Of a stretch of DNA of 34,143 nucleotides, positions 1-8,892 are shown one piece after another (the first letter of the stretch is position 1; each line of letters starts with the position of its first letter). Under the pieces are notes generated by a model. It saw only the letters and a program-made list of their open reading frames with translations. It had not been told where the DNA came from and did no database searches. The translations under genes were made by a program, and so were the position numbers. This DNA comes from Isosphaeraceae bacterium (GTDB lineage Bacteria; Planctomycetota; Planctomycetia; Isosphaerales; Isosphaeraceae), in the NCBI GenBank assembly GCA_031291845.1, contig JARLIH010000334.1:1-34143 (forward strand), given 5' to 3'.

Positions 1-643
1 TATCTTGAGCGACGAGGTTGAGCTCTCTGACCCCGTCGGCCGCGAGCTCGCGGGCCTCGGCGACGACCTTCTCGATCGGCTTCGTGACGTGCTTCCCTCT
101 CATATACGGGATCGCGCAAAACGTGCAGAGCCGGTCGCAGCCTTCGGAGACTTTCAGGTAAGCGAGGTGCCGCGGCGTGATCCTCAACCGCGCGCGGTCG
201 TCCTGGGCCTGTACGGGGGCGGGCCGGAACACAGTCCGCTGTTCGTGAAGCTCCCCCATGATCCGGTCGGCCACGCGGGCAATTTCTTCGCGGCCAAAAA
301 CGCCGACGACCTGGTCGATCTCGGGCACCTCTTCCAGCAGCATCTCCCGTTGCCGCTCGGCCAGGCACCCCGCCACGATCACCCCTTTGAGCTCCCCCGC
401 GCGCTTGCGCTCGAGCATCTCCCGGATCACGCCCAGCGACTCTTGCCGCGCGGTGTCAATGAAGCCGCAGGTGTTGACGATGACCATGTCCGACTTCTCG
501 CCGTCGGGCACGAGCACGTACCCATCCTGGGCGAGCAGGCCGAGCATGCGCTCTGAGTCGACAAGGTTCTTCGGGCAGCCGAGGCTGACGAAAGAAAACG
601 TTCCTTTTATTGATGCCTGGCTATTCATTGGTTCCGGATTCAT
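1..643 (-). CDS. rimO: Ribosomal protein S12 methylthiotransferase RimO, N-terminal half (runs off the left edge)
   Basis: Radical-SAM methylthiotransferase that adds a methylthio group to the conserved aspartate of ribosomal protein S12. The 214 visible residues hold the UPF0004 domain with its three cluster cysteines (C23 in SLGCPKN, C59 in NTCGFID, C93 in AGCLAER), then the radical-SAM CxxxCxxC at C169, C173 and C176, followed by the IPYMRGKH stretch. SLGCPKNLVDSERM is the RimO-type opening, which separates it from the tRNA enzyme MiaB. The usual length is about 440 residues, so roughly half, including the TRAM domain, lies outside the window. The start is either the ATG at 643 or the in-frame ATG at 628; neither has a clear Shine-Dalgarno sequence. 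Confidence 0.93.
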   Translation of the reverse strand, partial: MNPEPMNSQASIKGTFSFVSLGCPKNLVDSERMLGLLAQDGYVLVPDGEKSDMVIVNTCGFIDTARQESLGVIREMLERKRAGELKGVIVAGCLAERQREMLLEEVPEIDQVVGVFGREEIARVADRIMGELHEQRTVFRPAPVQAQDDRARLRITPRHLAYLKVSEGCDRLCTFCAIPYMRGKHVTKPIEKVVAEARELAADGVRELNLVAQD

Positions 644-1219
644 GGAGAGACCAGGGACTCGAGGTGGAAAAGAGACTCCACGAGCATTAAAGAGACGCTT
701 TGCCACTCATCGAATACCTCGGGCTGATCGCTTACAAAGAAAAAAACGAGAAGGTTGGTCCGTCCGACCCTGACCATCTCGGGATGCCGCACCTCGAAAG
801 TTCGTCCGCTCGCCATAGGCATCCGGAATGAACGGAACGATTCGGCAGTCTCACGAAATTCAGCACGATTCGGCGTGCCAGCGTCGTCAATTCGATTCGA
901 GGGTCTCGAACAGGACGATCATCCGAAGCTTGCGTGTGTCGGTCGCGGCAACTCGATTCCCGAGAGCCGTCGCTTCGCCGTTCAGGATACGTGCCGCGAC
1001 CGGTTTTGAAACGGGGCCTCGTGACAATCGTCCAGCATTCCCGCGCGGGCAAGCATGGCGGTGCCGCCACAGGAACGAACAGCGTGCTCCAGGCTTGCGC
1101 CGTCTATCGAGACCCGGCGGTAACACCACCGCGGGAATGAAGGTCCGGCGGCCCATTTTCAACAATGTTACATTAGAGAATCGCTGACTCCAGCGTCAAG
1201 CCCTCGCGCATGCAGCGTC
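644..1219. other. Gene-free stretch between rimO and the tRNA
   Basis: About 580 bases upstream of rimO. Short open frames exist on both strands, but none has recognisable protein character, a good ribosome binding site or the strong third-position GC of the neighbouring genes. The rimO promoter must lie here; I cannot place it with confidence. The segment around 1155-1190 is the most AT-rich part. Confidence 0.5.
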
Positions 1220-1247
1220 TTGCTCCCGGCCGAAAAGCCGCTATACT
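1220..1247 (+). promoter_or_regulatory. Sigma-70-type promoter of the tRNA gene
   Basis: TTGCTC at 1220-1225 and TATACT at 1242-1247 are separated by 16 bases. The tRNA begins 10 bases after the -10 element, so the transcript would start within a few bases of the mature 5' end. The placement directly ahead of a stable RNA supports the call. Confidence 0.65.
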
Positions 1248-1257
1248 GAACCGAGTT

Positions 1258-1331
<74 letters not shown>

Positions 1332-1511
1332 CTGACGCCGCCCGGCGCTTATCCACCCGGGGGCTGCGCCGGTGATGATTGCTGGCCCGTGGCAACGACA
1401 ACAGGCCTTCAAAGGGTGATGTTTCGGCCCGGTGCACTGCCGCTCGAACCTGATTTCGCCGAATTCAGCCGGTTGAAAGGACCAGCTCACTCCGCGTCTT
1501 GGACCCCAGCA

Positions 1512-1898
1512 ATGCACCTTCCCCGGATGACGACGAGGCAACTGATCGTCGCCATCGTCGTCCTCGCGGTTTGGTTCGCGTTCGTCGCACGCGCCAGGCG
1601 GCTTCGCGGGATCGGCAACGCGCACATGCAGGAGTATGCGTCGCAGACCCGAAATGCGGCCAACCTGCGGGACCAAGGACAGGCCGCCGAGGCGAAGGCG
1701 TTGGCGGCTCGGTACCTGAAGTCGGCTCAAGAGCACAATGTGGAGGCGGACTTCGTGGAGTCCTTCACGTTCACTCTGCTCCTCACGGCCCTGTTTTTCG
1801 TGAGCCTGGTGATCCTTCGAAACAGCCGAAAACGGCCTCAGCCGCTACGGGCGGCGTCACAGCGGTCCGAGGACAATGGGCCTTCCGCCCGTGTCTGA
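1512..1898 (+). CDS. Small two-helix membrane protein of unknown function
   Basis: A 128-residue protein with a hydrophobic helix at about residues 10-26 (LIVAIVVLAVWFAFVARARR) and a second at about 85-102, each followed by a basic cluster. Between them lies a charged, mostly helical segment of about 55 residues, rich in Ala, Gln and Glu, that might be a short TPR-like hairpin. The MTTRQLIVAIVVLAVW opening resembles many short planctomycete membrane proteins, but I recognise no named family. The frame is open further upstream, but the membrane segment fits a start at 1512 or at the ATG at 1527. It is convergent with the PilZ pair. Function unknown. Confidence 0.6.
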   Translation: MHLPRMTTRQLIVAIVVLAVWFAFVARARRLRGIGNAHMQEYASQTRNAANLRDQGQAAEAKALAARYLKSAQEHNVEADFVESFTFTLLLTALFFVSLVILRNSRKRPQPLRAASQRSEDNGPSARV

Positions 1899-2021
1899 AT
1901 GCCAAACGTCGATCCTTGCGCATCGGCTCGACACTTTATTGTCATCCCGTTCGATCGAGAAGTGCGCGGGGCGCTGTACACGTCGCGGTCACGGAAACAC
2001 CGTGTCGTTCGAAGCACGGCG

Positions 2022-2549
2022 TCAGTCCGACGGCCGACCGTTGACCACCACGTCGTAAAGCTGTTCGGGACAACCCATCGTGAAGACCAACCGGACGTCG
2101 AACCCGTTGCGTCCGCGGGCGATTCCAAGAACGAGAGAACGAACGCACACCACCGGGCTCGGTGGCCCTAGACAGAGCCAACAGGGCTGGTCCACCCCGA
2201 TCGGCTTGTTTATCGACAGCCGGACGCCGCCGCGCGAGATGTTCTCGAGGACGGCGGGCGCAATCAGGAACTCGTCGTCTTCCCACCACCCAAGCCACGC
2301 ATCCCGCTCCAGCGCGGGAAGGCGAGGCGAGGCGCGCCGTTCCCCGTCCTGGACGCCGGGACGCAGTTGCTTCCGGAAGAAACTCAAGACGTCGCGGTCG
2401 GCCAGGCTGTCTGCGCTCTGGGGGAGTGCGGCCGCGTCATACCTCAACTTCCACGTTTTCAGCCGAACGGGTGCCGATTCCGGGACGGCCGGCTCCCGAC
2501 CTTGCGGCTCGCCATCCGCCCACGGCTCGTTCCACTGTGTCTGGTTCAC
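2022..2549 (-). CDS. PilZ-domain protein (second of a tandem pair)
   Basis: A 175-residue protein whose C-terminal half is a PilZ domain, the cyclic-di-GMP receptor fold. Both binding motifs are present: RxxxR at R72-R76 (RRASPR) and NxSxxG at N103-G108 (NISRGG), with normal spacing. The N-terminal 65 residues are not a recognised domain. The start is GTG at 2549, which shares GTGA with the stop codon of the upstream PilZ gene and so suggests translational coupling. The same frame stays open far upstream, but that part is only a shadow of the first gene. No output domain is attached, so it would act by binding a partner. Its target is unknown. Confidence 0.8.
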   Translation of the reverse strand: MNQTQWNEPWADGEPQGREPAVPESAPVRLKTWKLRYDAAALPQSADSLADRDVLSFFRKQLRPGVQDGERRASPRLPALERDAWLGWWEDDEFLIAPAVLENISRGGVRLSINKPIGVDQPCWLCLGPPSPVVCVRSLVLGIARGRNGFDVRLVFTMGCPEQLYDVVVNGRPSD

Positions 2550-3091
2550 GCGTCGCTCGGTTTTCCTGGTAACTTCCCTTCTGGGCCGCGCGGACCGGCG
2601 CTCCGTCTGGAGCGCGGGGCGACGGGCGGCAGGCTGCAAACGGCGGTCTCGAACAAATCGTAGGGCCAGCGGCGCGAAAACGCGATCCGAACCGCCGCGT
2701 GGCCCAGTCGGGTCCGGCGTACCTGGAGCACATCCGCAGGAACGATCACCTTGCGCCGCGCAGTTTCCAGCTCGAGCCAGAGCTTCCGACCGCTCGGCGG
2801 CGGCTCGTCCAGAAAGACCAAGGCGCCGCCCCGGCTGATATTGATGATCAAGACGTCCTTCTGCCATAGCGAGAACCACCGCCGTCCGCCAAGGCGGCAA
2901 ACGAAGCCGGTCGGCTCCAGGCGAGCTTCCGTCCGACGGTCGCCTGGGGAAGCCGACGTCGCCTCGCGAGTCAATCCGAGTGCGAGGCTCCATCCCAAGC
3001 CGCTGTTGGCGCTCGCAGGATCGACACGATCGTACCTCAACCTGCGACGGCCTTTGGAATTGAGGCTGTGGGTCGCCAAACCGTTCGGCAT
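2546..3091 (-). CDS. PilZ-domain protein (first of a tandem pair)
   Basis: A 181-residue protein with a PilZ domain at about residues 50-150. It carries RxxxR at R53-R57 (RRTEAR) and NxSxxG at N84-G89 (NISRGG), the residues that hold cyclic-di-GMP in this family. The ATG at 3091 is preceded by AGGAG at 3099-3103 with 7 bases of spacing. This makes it a better start than the TTG 30 bases upstream, whose GGAG touches the start codon. The gene ends inside the GTGA overlap with the next PilZ gene. Roughly 45% of the length outside the domain is low-complexity or basic. The two proteins look like duplicates that have diverged strongly. Confidence 0.8.
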   Translation of the reverse strand: MPNGLATHSLNSKGRRRLRYDRVDPASANSGLGWSLALGLTREATSASPGDRRTEARLEPTGFVCRLGGRRWFSLWQKDVLIINISRGGALVFLDEPPPSGRKLWLELETARRKVIVPADVLQVRRTRLGHAAVRIAFSRRWPYDLFETAVCSLPPVAPRSRRSAGPRGPEGKLPGKPSDA

Positions 3092-3459
3092 CGAGCTGCT
3101 CCTGGAGCGGCTTATGGTCAACTCCTTGGCGGGTCCGCCTACTCCACACAGTAGGTCACCTGACGGCCGTACCCGGTATTTCTGTTGCCGGAAAACATCG
3201 CGCTTCGCAGAAGCTCGTCGAACGAACGACGTTCTCGATCGAACGGACGGTCGTCAGGTAGGCCACGCTCCCAGTTGACTTGACGATTTCCGGCCGGATG
3301 ATGCTGAATAAGGAAATCCACTTGGGGTGGGCCGCATCACAGTCGCCCGTTCGTTGGGCGAGGAGAATAGCCAACCGTCTCGACCCGCGACCAGCGGCTG
3401 CCGTTCCGGCCGGCCACTCGCGCGTCGCGACGGCGACATTGCTCGAAAGGACGTCCCCA
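3092..3459. other. Divergent intergenic region between PilZ pair and receiver-like gene
   Basis: About 370 bases holding the upstream regions of two diverging transcripts. A 60-codon minus-strand frame from a GTG at 3321 to 3139 is open, but it has no ribosome binding site and only moderate third-position GC, so I do not call it. No clear promoter was placed. Confidence 0.4.
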
Positions 3460-3852
3460 ATGTCCCGACCTCGCGTGTTGAGCGTGGGCCAATGTGCGTT
3501 CGATCATAGCCGGATCAAGCGACATCTCACCCAGGTCCTGGGAGTCGACGTTGAAGAGGGAACGACGGCCGCCGAGGCGCTGGCAACGCTTCGAGACACC
3601 CCGTTCGACTTGGTCCTCGTCAATCGGGTCGGCGACGCCGACGGCTCCCCGGGGGCAGATCTCATCCGTTCGCTCAAAGCGGACCCTCAACTCGCCGCGT
3701 TGCCAGTCATGCTCGTCAGCAACTACCCCGATGCGCAGGCTGAGGCGATCGGGTTGGGCGCCCTCCCCGGATTTGGCAAGGCCGACCTGACCAGCCCGAA
3801 GACGTCAGAAATGTTGCGCGCCGCGCTCGCCATTCAGCCCAGCTCGCAGTGA
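3460..3852 (+). CDS. Degenerate receiver (pseudo-receiver) protein
   Basis: A 130-residue stand-alone protein with the size and alternating pattern of a CheY-like receiver. The predicted beta-3 end reads FDLVLVNR, with N55 where the phospho-accepting aspartate should be. The acidic pair that normally follows beta-1 is replaced by GQC (residues 10-12). The beta-5 lysine is kept as K107 in PGFGKADL. The phosphorylation pocket is therefore lost while the fold is probably retained. The ATG at 3460 has AAAGGA about 9 bases upstream; the frame is open further upstream, but that part has no receiver character. It probably works as a protein-protein adaptor, which is inference. Confidence 0.75.
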   Translation: MSRPRVLSVGQCAFDHSRIKRHLTQVLGVDVEEGTTAAEALATLRDTPFDLVLVNRVGDADGSPGADLIRSLKADPQLAALPVMLVSNYPDAQAEAIGLGALPGFGKADLTSPKTSEMLRAALAIQPSSQ

Positions 3853-4070
3853 CCCCTGAGACCCTGAACCCGTCGTCGTACCTGCGCCGGCCTGCGAGGG
3901 ATTGAGCCGGAAATGACATTCGTCGTGACACCGGCGGAGGCGGGAACGAGAGCATGAGACTTGCGACCGCGTGCCACGGCTGCCGGTTCACCAGAACGAA
4001 GTGGTACCGTTGTCGTCCGCGATCGACTTCTTCACGTGGTCATTCATAGCTACCCCTACAGCGCACGCGC
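3853..4070. other. Intergenic stretch
   Basis: This lies between the receiver-like gene and the small ORF downstream of the permease. If that ORF is not real, the gene-free stretch runs to 4174, about 320 bases. I see no RNA gene, no repeat and no convincing terminator here. Confidence 0.35.
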
Positions 4071-4175
4071 CTACTGCTTGCGCAGGCTGGTCTGGATCGA
4101 CCGGAACGAAGCGGTATTGCGATCGGCCACTTCACGGATGACATCGAGCGCGACGACCAAGGCCTCGCCGCTCAT
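4071..4175 (-). CDS. Possible 34-residue protein coupled to the permease stop codon
   Basis: The ATG at 4175-4173 shares its A with the TGA stop of the permease (TGATG), a typical re-initiation arrangement. The product would run MSGEALVVALDVIREVADR and continue with a short polar tail ending at TAG, giving one amphipathic helix. Composition is reasonable for a real peptide, and there is no hydrophobic segment. I recognise no family. The overlap could be chance, so the call rests on spacing and composition only. Confidence 0.3.
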   Translation of the reverse strand: MSGEALVVALDVIREVADRNTASFRSIQTSLRKQ

Positions 4176-5662
4176 CAAGGGCTTTCTGGGGCGGGCTTCC
4201 CGAGGTGCGTGTGATAGCGGCTGTACCTCCAGTAGATCAGCATTCCGACGGCCAGCCAGACGAAAAGGCGGATCCAGTTGTCCTTGCCGAGCCAGAAGAG
4301 GAGCCCGCCGTTCACGAGGAGGCCCATGGCCGCGACGAAGGGAAGCGCGGGAACGCGAAACGGCCGGTGGATCTTGGGGCTTGTGTAGCGGAGGATAAGC
4401 ACGGCCCCGCAAACGATCAGGAAGGCGAACAGCGTTCCCACGCTGACGAGGTCGGCCAGGAACTTCAAAGGAGCGAGGGCACCGCCGAGCCCGACGATCA
4501 CGCCGACCAGGATCGTCGATTTCCATGGCGTCTTGAAGCGCTCGTGGATCGCGCCGAAGAAGCTGTGGGGGAGCATGCCGTCGCGTGACATGGCCAGCAG
4601 GATGCGCGCCTGGCTCAGGTTGCCGACGAGGATGGTACTGGTCATACCGGCCAGGACGCCGCAGGTGATCAGGGCACTAGCCGAGGCCAGCCCTTTGCTC
4701 TGGAAGGCCGCTGCAAGGGGCGCGTCGACGTTGATCTGCTTGTACGGGATCATGCCGGTGAGCACCGCCGCGATGCCGACGTAGAGGACCGTGCAGATCG
4801 TCAACGCTCCGAGGATCCCAATCGTGAGGTCGCGCTGGGGGTTCTTGGCCTCCTCGGCGTGGGTCGAGATGGAGTCGAAGCCGATGTAGGCGAAGAAAAT
4901 ATGCGCTGCACCCATCGCGACCCCCATCCATCCCTTTTTCTCATGTAGGAATGGTCGCCAGTTACTAGAATCGACGTGCGTCGATCCAACACAAATAATC
5001 GTCAAAATAATGCCGATATTGAGCACGACCATTCCCACGTTGAACCGGGCGCTCTCCTTGATACCGATGACGAGCACGACGGTGATGGCCGCCGTCACCA
5101 GCATCGCCGGCAGGTTGAACCACGCCTGGGCTGAGGCGCCGGAGGCGAGCGTGACGGTTTTCCAGTAAAAGCTGCCCGATTCGACTTCGAAGTCCCAGGG
5201 CGCCGCGACCAGCCGGGGGTCGATGCGCCAGTGGAAGACGTTCTGCATCAGGTCGACGAAATAGTTCGACCAGCCGTTGGCGACCGCGGCGTCGCTGATC
5301 GCGTACTCGAGCACGAGGTCCCAGCCGATGATCCAGGCAAACACCTCGCCGAGGGTGGCGTAGGCGTACGTGTACGCGCTGCCGGCCACGGGGACCATGC
5401 TCGCGAGCTCGGAATAGCAGAGCGCAGCGAACCCGCAGCCAATCGCGGCGAGCAAAAACGAGAGCATGAGCGACGGTCCGGCGTAGTTCCGCGCGACCTC
5501 GCCGGTGAGCACGTAGATGCCGGTGCCAATCGTCGCCCCGACCCCGAGCGCCGTCAAGGAAACAGGCCCGAGCGCGCGTTCGAGACGCTCGCCCCCTTTC
5601 ATCTCGTCCAGCAGGACGTGGATCGACTTCTTGGCAAAAGGGTCGGACGGCCTTGGCTTCAT
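4175..5662 (-). CDS. APC-superfamily amino acid permease (cationic amino acid transporter type)
   Basis: An inner-membrane amino acid transporter of 495 residues with about 12 hydrophobic segments. The first helix carries GVGATIGTGIYVLTG, the unwound substrate-binding motif of APC transporters, and SELASMVPVAGSAYTYAY follows in helix 3. This pattern fits the CAT/YfnA-like branch, which exchanges or imports cationic or branched amino acids. The substrate cannot be read from sequence. The ATG at 5662 is chosen because the cytoplasmic N-terminus MKPRPSDPFAKKSI begins there; the frame is open 36 codons further upstream without protein character. It is divergent from the acyltransferase gene at 5889. 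Confidence 0.88.
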   Translation of the reverse strand: MKPRPSDPFAKKSIHVLLDEMKGGERLERALGPVSLTALGVGATIGTGIYVLTGEVARNYAGPSLMLSFLLAAIGCGFAALCYSELASMVPVAGSAYTYAYATLGEVFAWIIGWDLVLEYAISDAAVANGWSNYFVDLMQNVFHWRIDPRLVAAPWDFEVESGSFYWKTVTLASGASAQAWFNLPAMLVTAAITVVLVIGIKESARFNVGMVVLNIGIILTIICVGSTHVDSSNWRPFLHEKKGWMGVAMGAAHIFFAYIGFDSISTHAEEAKNPQRDLTIGILGALTICTVLYVGIAAVLTGMIPYKQINVDAPLAAAFQSKGLASASALITCGVLAGMTSTILVGNLSQARILLAMSRDGMLPHSFFGAIHERFKTPWKSTILVGVIVGLGGALAPLKFLADLVSVGTLFAFLIVCGAVLILRYTSPKIHRPFRVPALPFVAAMGLLVNGGLLFWLGKDNWIRLFVWLAVGMLIYWRYSRYHTHLGKPAPESP

Positions 5663-5888
5663 ACGTCGAGTCCCGGAGCCCGGGGGGCACGCTGGCGTTC
5701 GCACGCATCTCACGGCGTACCATACTGTCAGCGGCGGAACGCCGGTAGCCCAGCCTTCCCGTCGCGGCATTTCATGCGTCCGGGAGAATGAACTGGCGAA
5801 TCGTATCGCGCAGCGCCCGGGCGGCTTACAATCGTCCCCAATTCATAGCAATGCCACTGATCTCTCTCCACCGCGCCGGGGGCCTTCC

Positions 5889-7151
5889 ATGACCGACACG
5901 ACCGGAGGCAAAGCCGCGAACCGCCTCGTTTCGCTCGATGCGTACCGGGGCTTCGTCATGCTCGCGATGGCGTCGGGCGGCCTTGGTCTCCGCATCGTCG
6001 CGTCGCATTTCCCCGACAGTCAGGTCTGGGATTTTCTCAGCCGGCACTCGGAGCACGTGCGCTGGAGAGGCTGGACATTCTGGGACTTGATCCAGCCGTC
6101 GTTCCTGTTCATCGTCGGCGTCGCGATGCCGTTCTCGTACGCGAACAGGCGCGCGAGCGGGGCGCGATGGTCCCAGTTGTTTGTCCATGCACTCTGGCGC
6201 TCGGCCGTGCTCGTTGTGCTCGGGGTCTTTCTCGCGTCCGCCTGGGACGAGCCTCGCACGAAATTCGTATTTACGAACGTGCTCGCGCAGATCGGCCTGG
6301 GCTACACGTTCGTGTTCCTGCTCCTGGGCCGAGGGCCGTGGGGCCTGGCGCTGGCGGCGGGCGTGATCCTCATTGGAGACTGGCTTGCGTTCGCGCTCTG
6401 GCCGGTCGGTGACCTCGAGACGCTCGGGCCGAAGCGCGGCCTGGAACTGCAATGGGAGATCCTGTCCGGTTTTGCCGCCCATTGGCAACCGAACATCAAC
6501 GTGGCGACCGACTTCGACCGCTGGTTCCTCAACCTGTTCCCACACCCGGCCGGCAAACCGTTCGAATTCAACGAGGGAGGTTACGCGACCCTCAACTTCG
6601 TCCCGTCAATGGCGACGATGATCTTCGGCGTCCTCGCGGGTGAATGGCTGAGGTCACCTCGACCCGTCCGAGGAAAGTGCCAGGCACTCTTCCTCGGCGG
6701 CGTCCTCGCCATTGTTCTGGGATCGGCCCTCGACGAGAGCGTGTGTCCGATCGTGAAGCGGATCTGGACGCCATCGTGGGCGATCTTTAGCGCAGGCTGG
6801 GCGGCCCTCTTCCTGGCACTCTTTTACGGGCTCGTCGACGGAGCAGGCTATCGGCGATGGGCATTCCCGCTGGTCGTGGTCGGTTCCAATTCGATCGCGA
6901 TCTACCTGATGTCTCAGTTGATGAGGCCTTTTGTACGGCGAAACCTGACGATTCACCTCGGGCCCCTCTGGAAGGCGATCGCTTCGTCGCAGACCGTCGA
7001 TGGTTGGGTCTACCGCGCTTCCGGCATGCATCTCCAACCCGTGATTTTCACGGGCCTGTTCGGGCCGATCGTCGAGCGGCTGGCGATCCTTGCCGTGTTC
7101 TGGCTCATTTGCCTCTGGATGTACCGGCAACGGATCTTCTTGAAGATCTGA
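5889..7151 (+). CDS. DUF5009-type membrane acyltransferase (heparan-alpha-glucosaminide N-acetyltransferase-like)
   Basis: A polytopic membrane protein of 420 residues. It opens with RLVSLDAYRGFVMLAMA, the family signature (SLDxxRGxxxxxM), and then has TFWDLIQPSFLFIVGVAMPFS, where an aspartate and a proline sit in the second helix. About ten further hydrophobic segments follow. Members are related to eukaryotic HGSNAT and transfer acyl groups across the membrane; in planctomycetes they are common and uncharacterised. The start at 5889 fits the family opening, and the frame extends far upstream without protein character. It converges on the flippase-like gene with only 13 bases between the stops. 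Confidence 0.82.
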   Translation: MTDTTGGKAANRLVSLDAYRGFVMLAMASGGLGLRIVASHFPDSQVWDFLSRHSEHVRWRGWTFWDLIQPSFLFIVGVAMPFSYANRRASGARWSQLFVHALWRSAVLVVLGVFLASAWDEPRTKFVFTNVLAQIGLGYTFVFLLLGRGPWGLALAAGVILIGDWLAFALWPVGDLETLGPKRGLELQWEILSGFAAHWQPNINVATDFDRWFLNLFPHPAGKPFEFNEGGYATLNFVPSMATMIFGVLAGEWLRSPRPVRGKCQALFLGGVLAIVLGSALDESVCPIVKRIWTPSWAIFSAGWAALFLALFYGLVDGAGYRRWAFPLVVVGSNSIAIYLMSQLMRPFVRRNLTIHLGPLWKAIASSQTVDGWVYRASGMHLQPVIFTGLFGPIVERLAILAVFWLICLWMYRQRIFLKI

Positions 7152-7164
7152 GCCCCGAGCCAGG

Positions 7165-8208
7165 CTAAGCGGCCTGCTCCGGCAGCGCTCCCTCGCCGAT
7201 CTCGTCGGCAAGGTGGCCGGCCGTTTCGGTGAGCGCACGGACCTGGCCGAGATGGGTGAGATAAAAGAACGAGCCGACCAGCCCTCCGCCATACATCAGG
7301 ACCCGGAAACCCATCATCGCCAGCGCGCCCTCGGGATGGTTCACGAGTTTGAACAGCTCGTCGCTGACGGTCTCTCCGAGTCCCAATGCGCCGAAGGGCA
7401 GTGGTGCGGCCATTGTGAAGAGCGTCAACGGGACGAGCAGAAGGTGTTGACCCAGCGAGGGCAAGACCGTGGGAAACAGCGTCGTGCTGACGGTGTACCA
7501 GGCCAGCACGCTCATCGCATGACTCGCGCACGAGAGCGCCAGGCACCCCGCCACCACTCTCAGGTTCTGGCGGTAGGCATCCGACACGGCTTTCAGCTCG
7601 TTCAGGAGCAGAGCGAGTTTGCCGTGGCCTTCGAGCAATCGGGGATACCGGCGGGTCAGCGATTGGTTGAAGATCGCGGCCAAGCCGACAAAGCCCAGCC
7701 CCAGCGCGATCCAGGCGGTCACGATCAGGTAACGGACCTTGAGCGGCAACTCCGTCCCTGTCCAGGCCGCCGCGCCCGCCAGACCCGCCAGCAAGAACAG
7801 GCCGAGCAAGCCAAGGATCCGGTCGATGAACATCGACGCGATCGCACGCGTGTTATCAATCCGCATTTTTACGAGATAGGCCGCCTTGATCAGGTCGCCG
7901 CCGACGGCGCCCGGGATCACGAGGTTGAAGACGTTGCCGATGAACCCGAGCAGCACGGAGTCGCGAAACCGAAACGTGCAGTCGAGCACGCGCACGAGCC
8001 GGAACCAGCGGTAAAACGTCCCGACCACCCCGACCATGTAAATCGCGAAGCCCAGCACGAAGACCCACGGGTCCAGCTTGTGCCGAAAGACTTCCAGGAT
8101 CTGACCCCAGTGCTTGCGGATCACGAGCCCGAAGAGCCCGAAGGCCAGGGCGACAAGGGCTCCGTTGACCACCAACGAGCGCAGTCCGCGCGTCTTCTTC
8201 CCGTTCAT
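7165..8208 (-). CDS. UPF0104 / LPG-synthase-type transmembrane protein (flippase-like)
   Basis: An inner-membrane protein of 347 residues with about eight hydrophobic segments. It belongs to the family of the N-terminal flippase half of MprF. Recognisable are the FYRWFRLVRVL segment, NVFNLVIPGAVGGDLIKAAYL (residues about 91-111, matching the family's P-G-x-x-G-D motif) and the late PFGALGLGET motif. It lacks the C-terminal aminoacyl-transferase domain of MprF. The substrate is probably a lipid or lipid-linked intermediate, but this is inference. It lies 55 bases after hisB in the same direction and may be cotranscribed. Confidence 0.83.
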   Translation of the reverse strand: MNGKKTRGLRSLVVNGALVALAFGLFGLVIRKHWGQILEVFRHKLDPWVFVLGFAIYMVGVVGTFYRWFRLVRVLDCTFRFRDSVLLGFIGNVFNLVIPGAVGGDLIKAAYLVKMRIDNTRAIASMFIDRILGLLGLFLLAGLAGAAAWTGTELPLKVRYLIVTAWIALGLGFVGLAAIFNQSLTRRYPRLLEGHGKLALLLNELKAVSDAYRQNLRVVAGCLALSCASHAMSVLAWYTVSTTLFPTVLPSLGQHLLLVPLTLFTMAAPLPFGALGLGETVSDELFKLVNHPEGALAMMGFRVLMYGGGLVGSFFYLTHLGQVRALTETAGHLADEIGEGALPEQAA

Positions 8209-8263
8209 CCCGGTGTCGGCTCCTTCCGTCCCGAAGGTGTCGGGCCTTTCCTCGCAAGCGGCT

Positions 8264-8854
8264 TCAAAGTGTCCCCTTCGTCGACGGAACGCCCTCGGCC
8301 CGAGGGTCGACTTCGCACGCGTCGCGTAACGAGCGCGCCAGTCCCTTGAAGATCGCCTCGCTGACGTGGTGTGTGTTCCGGCCGTAATGCAGCAGAACGT
8401 GCAGGTTCATCCGCCCTTGCGTACACACGGCCTGCCAGAAGTCGGCGACGAGCTCGCTATCGAACGTACCGATCTGCGGCGCGGGCATCGGCGCGTGCCA
8501 GACCCAGTACGGCCGGCCTCCCAGGTCCACGGCACAGGTCACGAGCGTCTCGTCCATCGGCAGGACCGCGTGCCCGTAGCGCCTGATTCTCGCACGGTCG
8601 CCCAGGGCGCGGTCGATCGCCTGTCCGAGGCAGATGCCGACGTCCTCCGTGGTGTGATGCGCATCGACGTGCAGGTCACCCTGACACGTCACCACCAGGT
8701 CCATCAGCGAATGACGGGCAAACAAGTCGAGCATGTGGTCCAGGAACCCCACACCGGTCGCCACCTGTGCGTGGCCCCGGCCATCGAGGTCCAGACTCAG
8801 TCGGATGTCCGTCTCGCGCGTCTGTCGCGCGATCACCGCGGTTCGGTTCGCCAA
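8264..8854 (-). CDS. hisB: Imidazoleglycerol-phosphate dehydratase HisB
   Basis: Converts imidazoleglycerol phosphate to imidazoleacetol phosphate in histidine synthesis, with two manganese ions per site. The 196 residues equal the normal monofunctional length, so there is no fused phosphatase. Metal ligands are visible in HHTTEDVGI (H66, H67, E70) and in the second copy of the motif, [10 protein letters not shown] (H162, H163, E166). The N-terminus reads [22 protein letters not shown], as in the family. It is separated from hisC by 181 bases containing a 9-bp hairpin, so it probably has its own promoter or a processed transcript. Confidence 0.96.
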   Translation of the reverse strand: MANRTAVIARQTRETDIRLSLDLDGRGHAQVATGVGFLDHMLDLFARHSLMDLVVTCQGDLHVDAHHTTEDVGICLGQAIDRALGDRARIRRYGHAVLPMDETLVTCAVDLGGRPYWVWHAPMPAPQIGTFDSELVADFWQAVCTQGRMNLHVLLHYGRNTHHVSEAIFKGLARSLRDACEVDPRAEGVPSTKGTL

Positions 8855-8892
8855 GAGCCTCGTCCATTGATGATCGAAGATGGCTCAGAGAG

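Noticed and set aside
640..822. 60-codon minus-strand frame whose TGA overlaps the rimO ATG as ATGA
   Set aside because: The overlap is tempting, but third-position GC is well below that of the real genes, there is no ribosome site, and the product has no recognisable character.
3139..3321. 60-codon minus-strand frame starting with GTG between the PilZ pair and the receiver-like gene
   Set aside because: No ribosome site, moderate third-position GC only, and no family; a chance frame in GC-rich DNA.
7213..8349. Long plus-strand open frame opposite the flippase-like gene and hisB
   Set aside because: It is a shadow of genes with clear family motifs on the other strand and is rich in Arg, Gln and His, as GC-rich antisense frames are.
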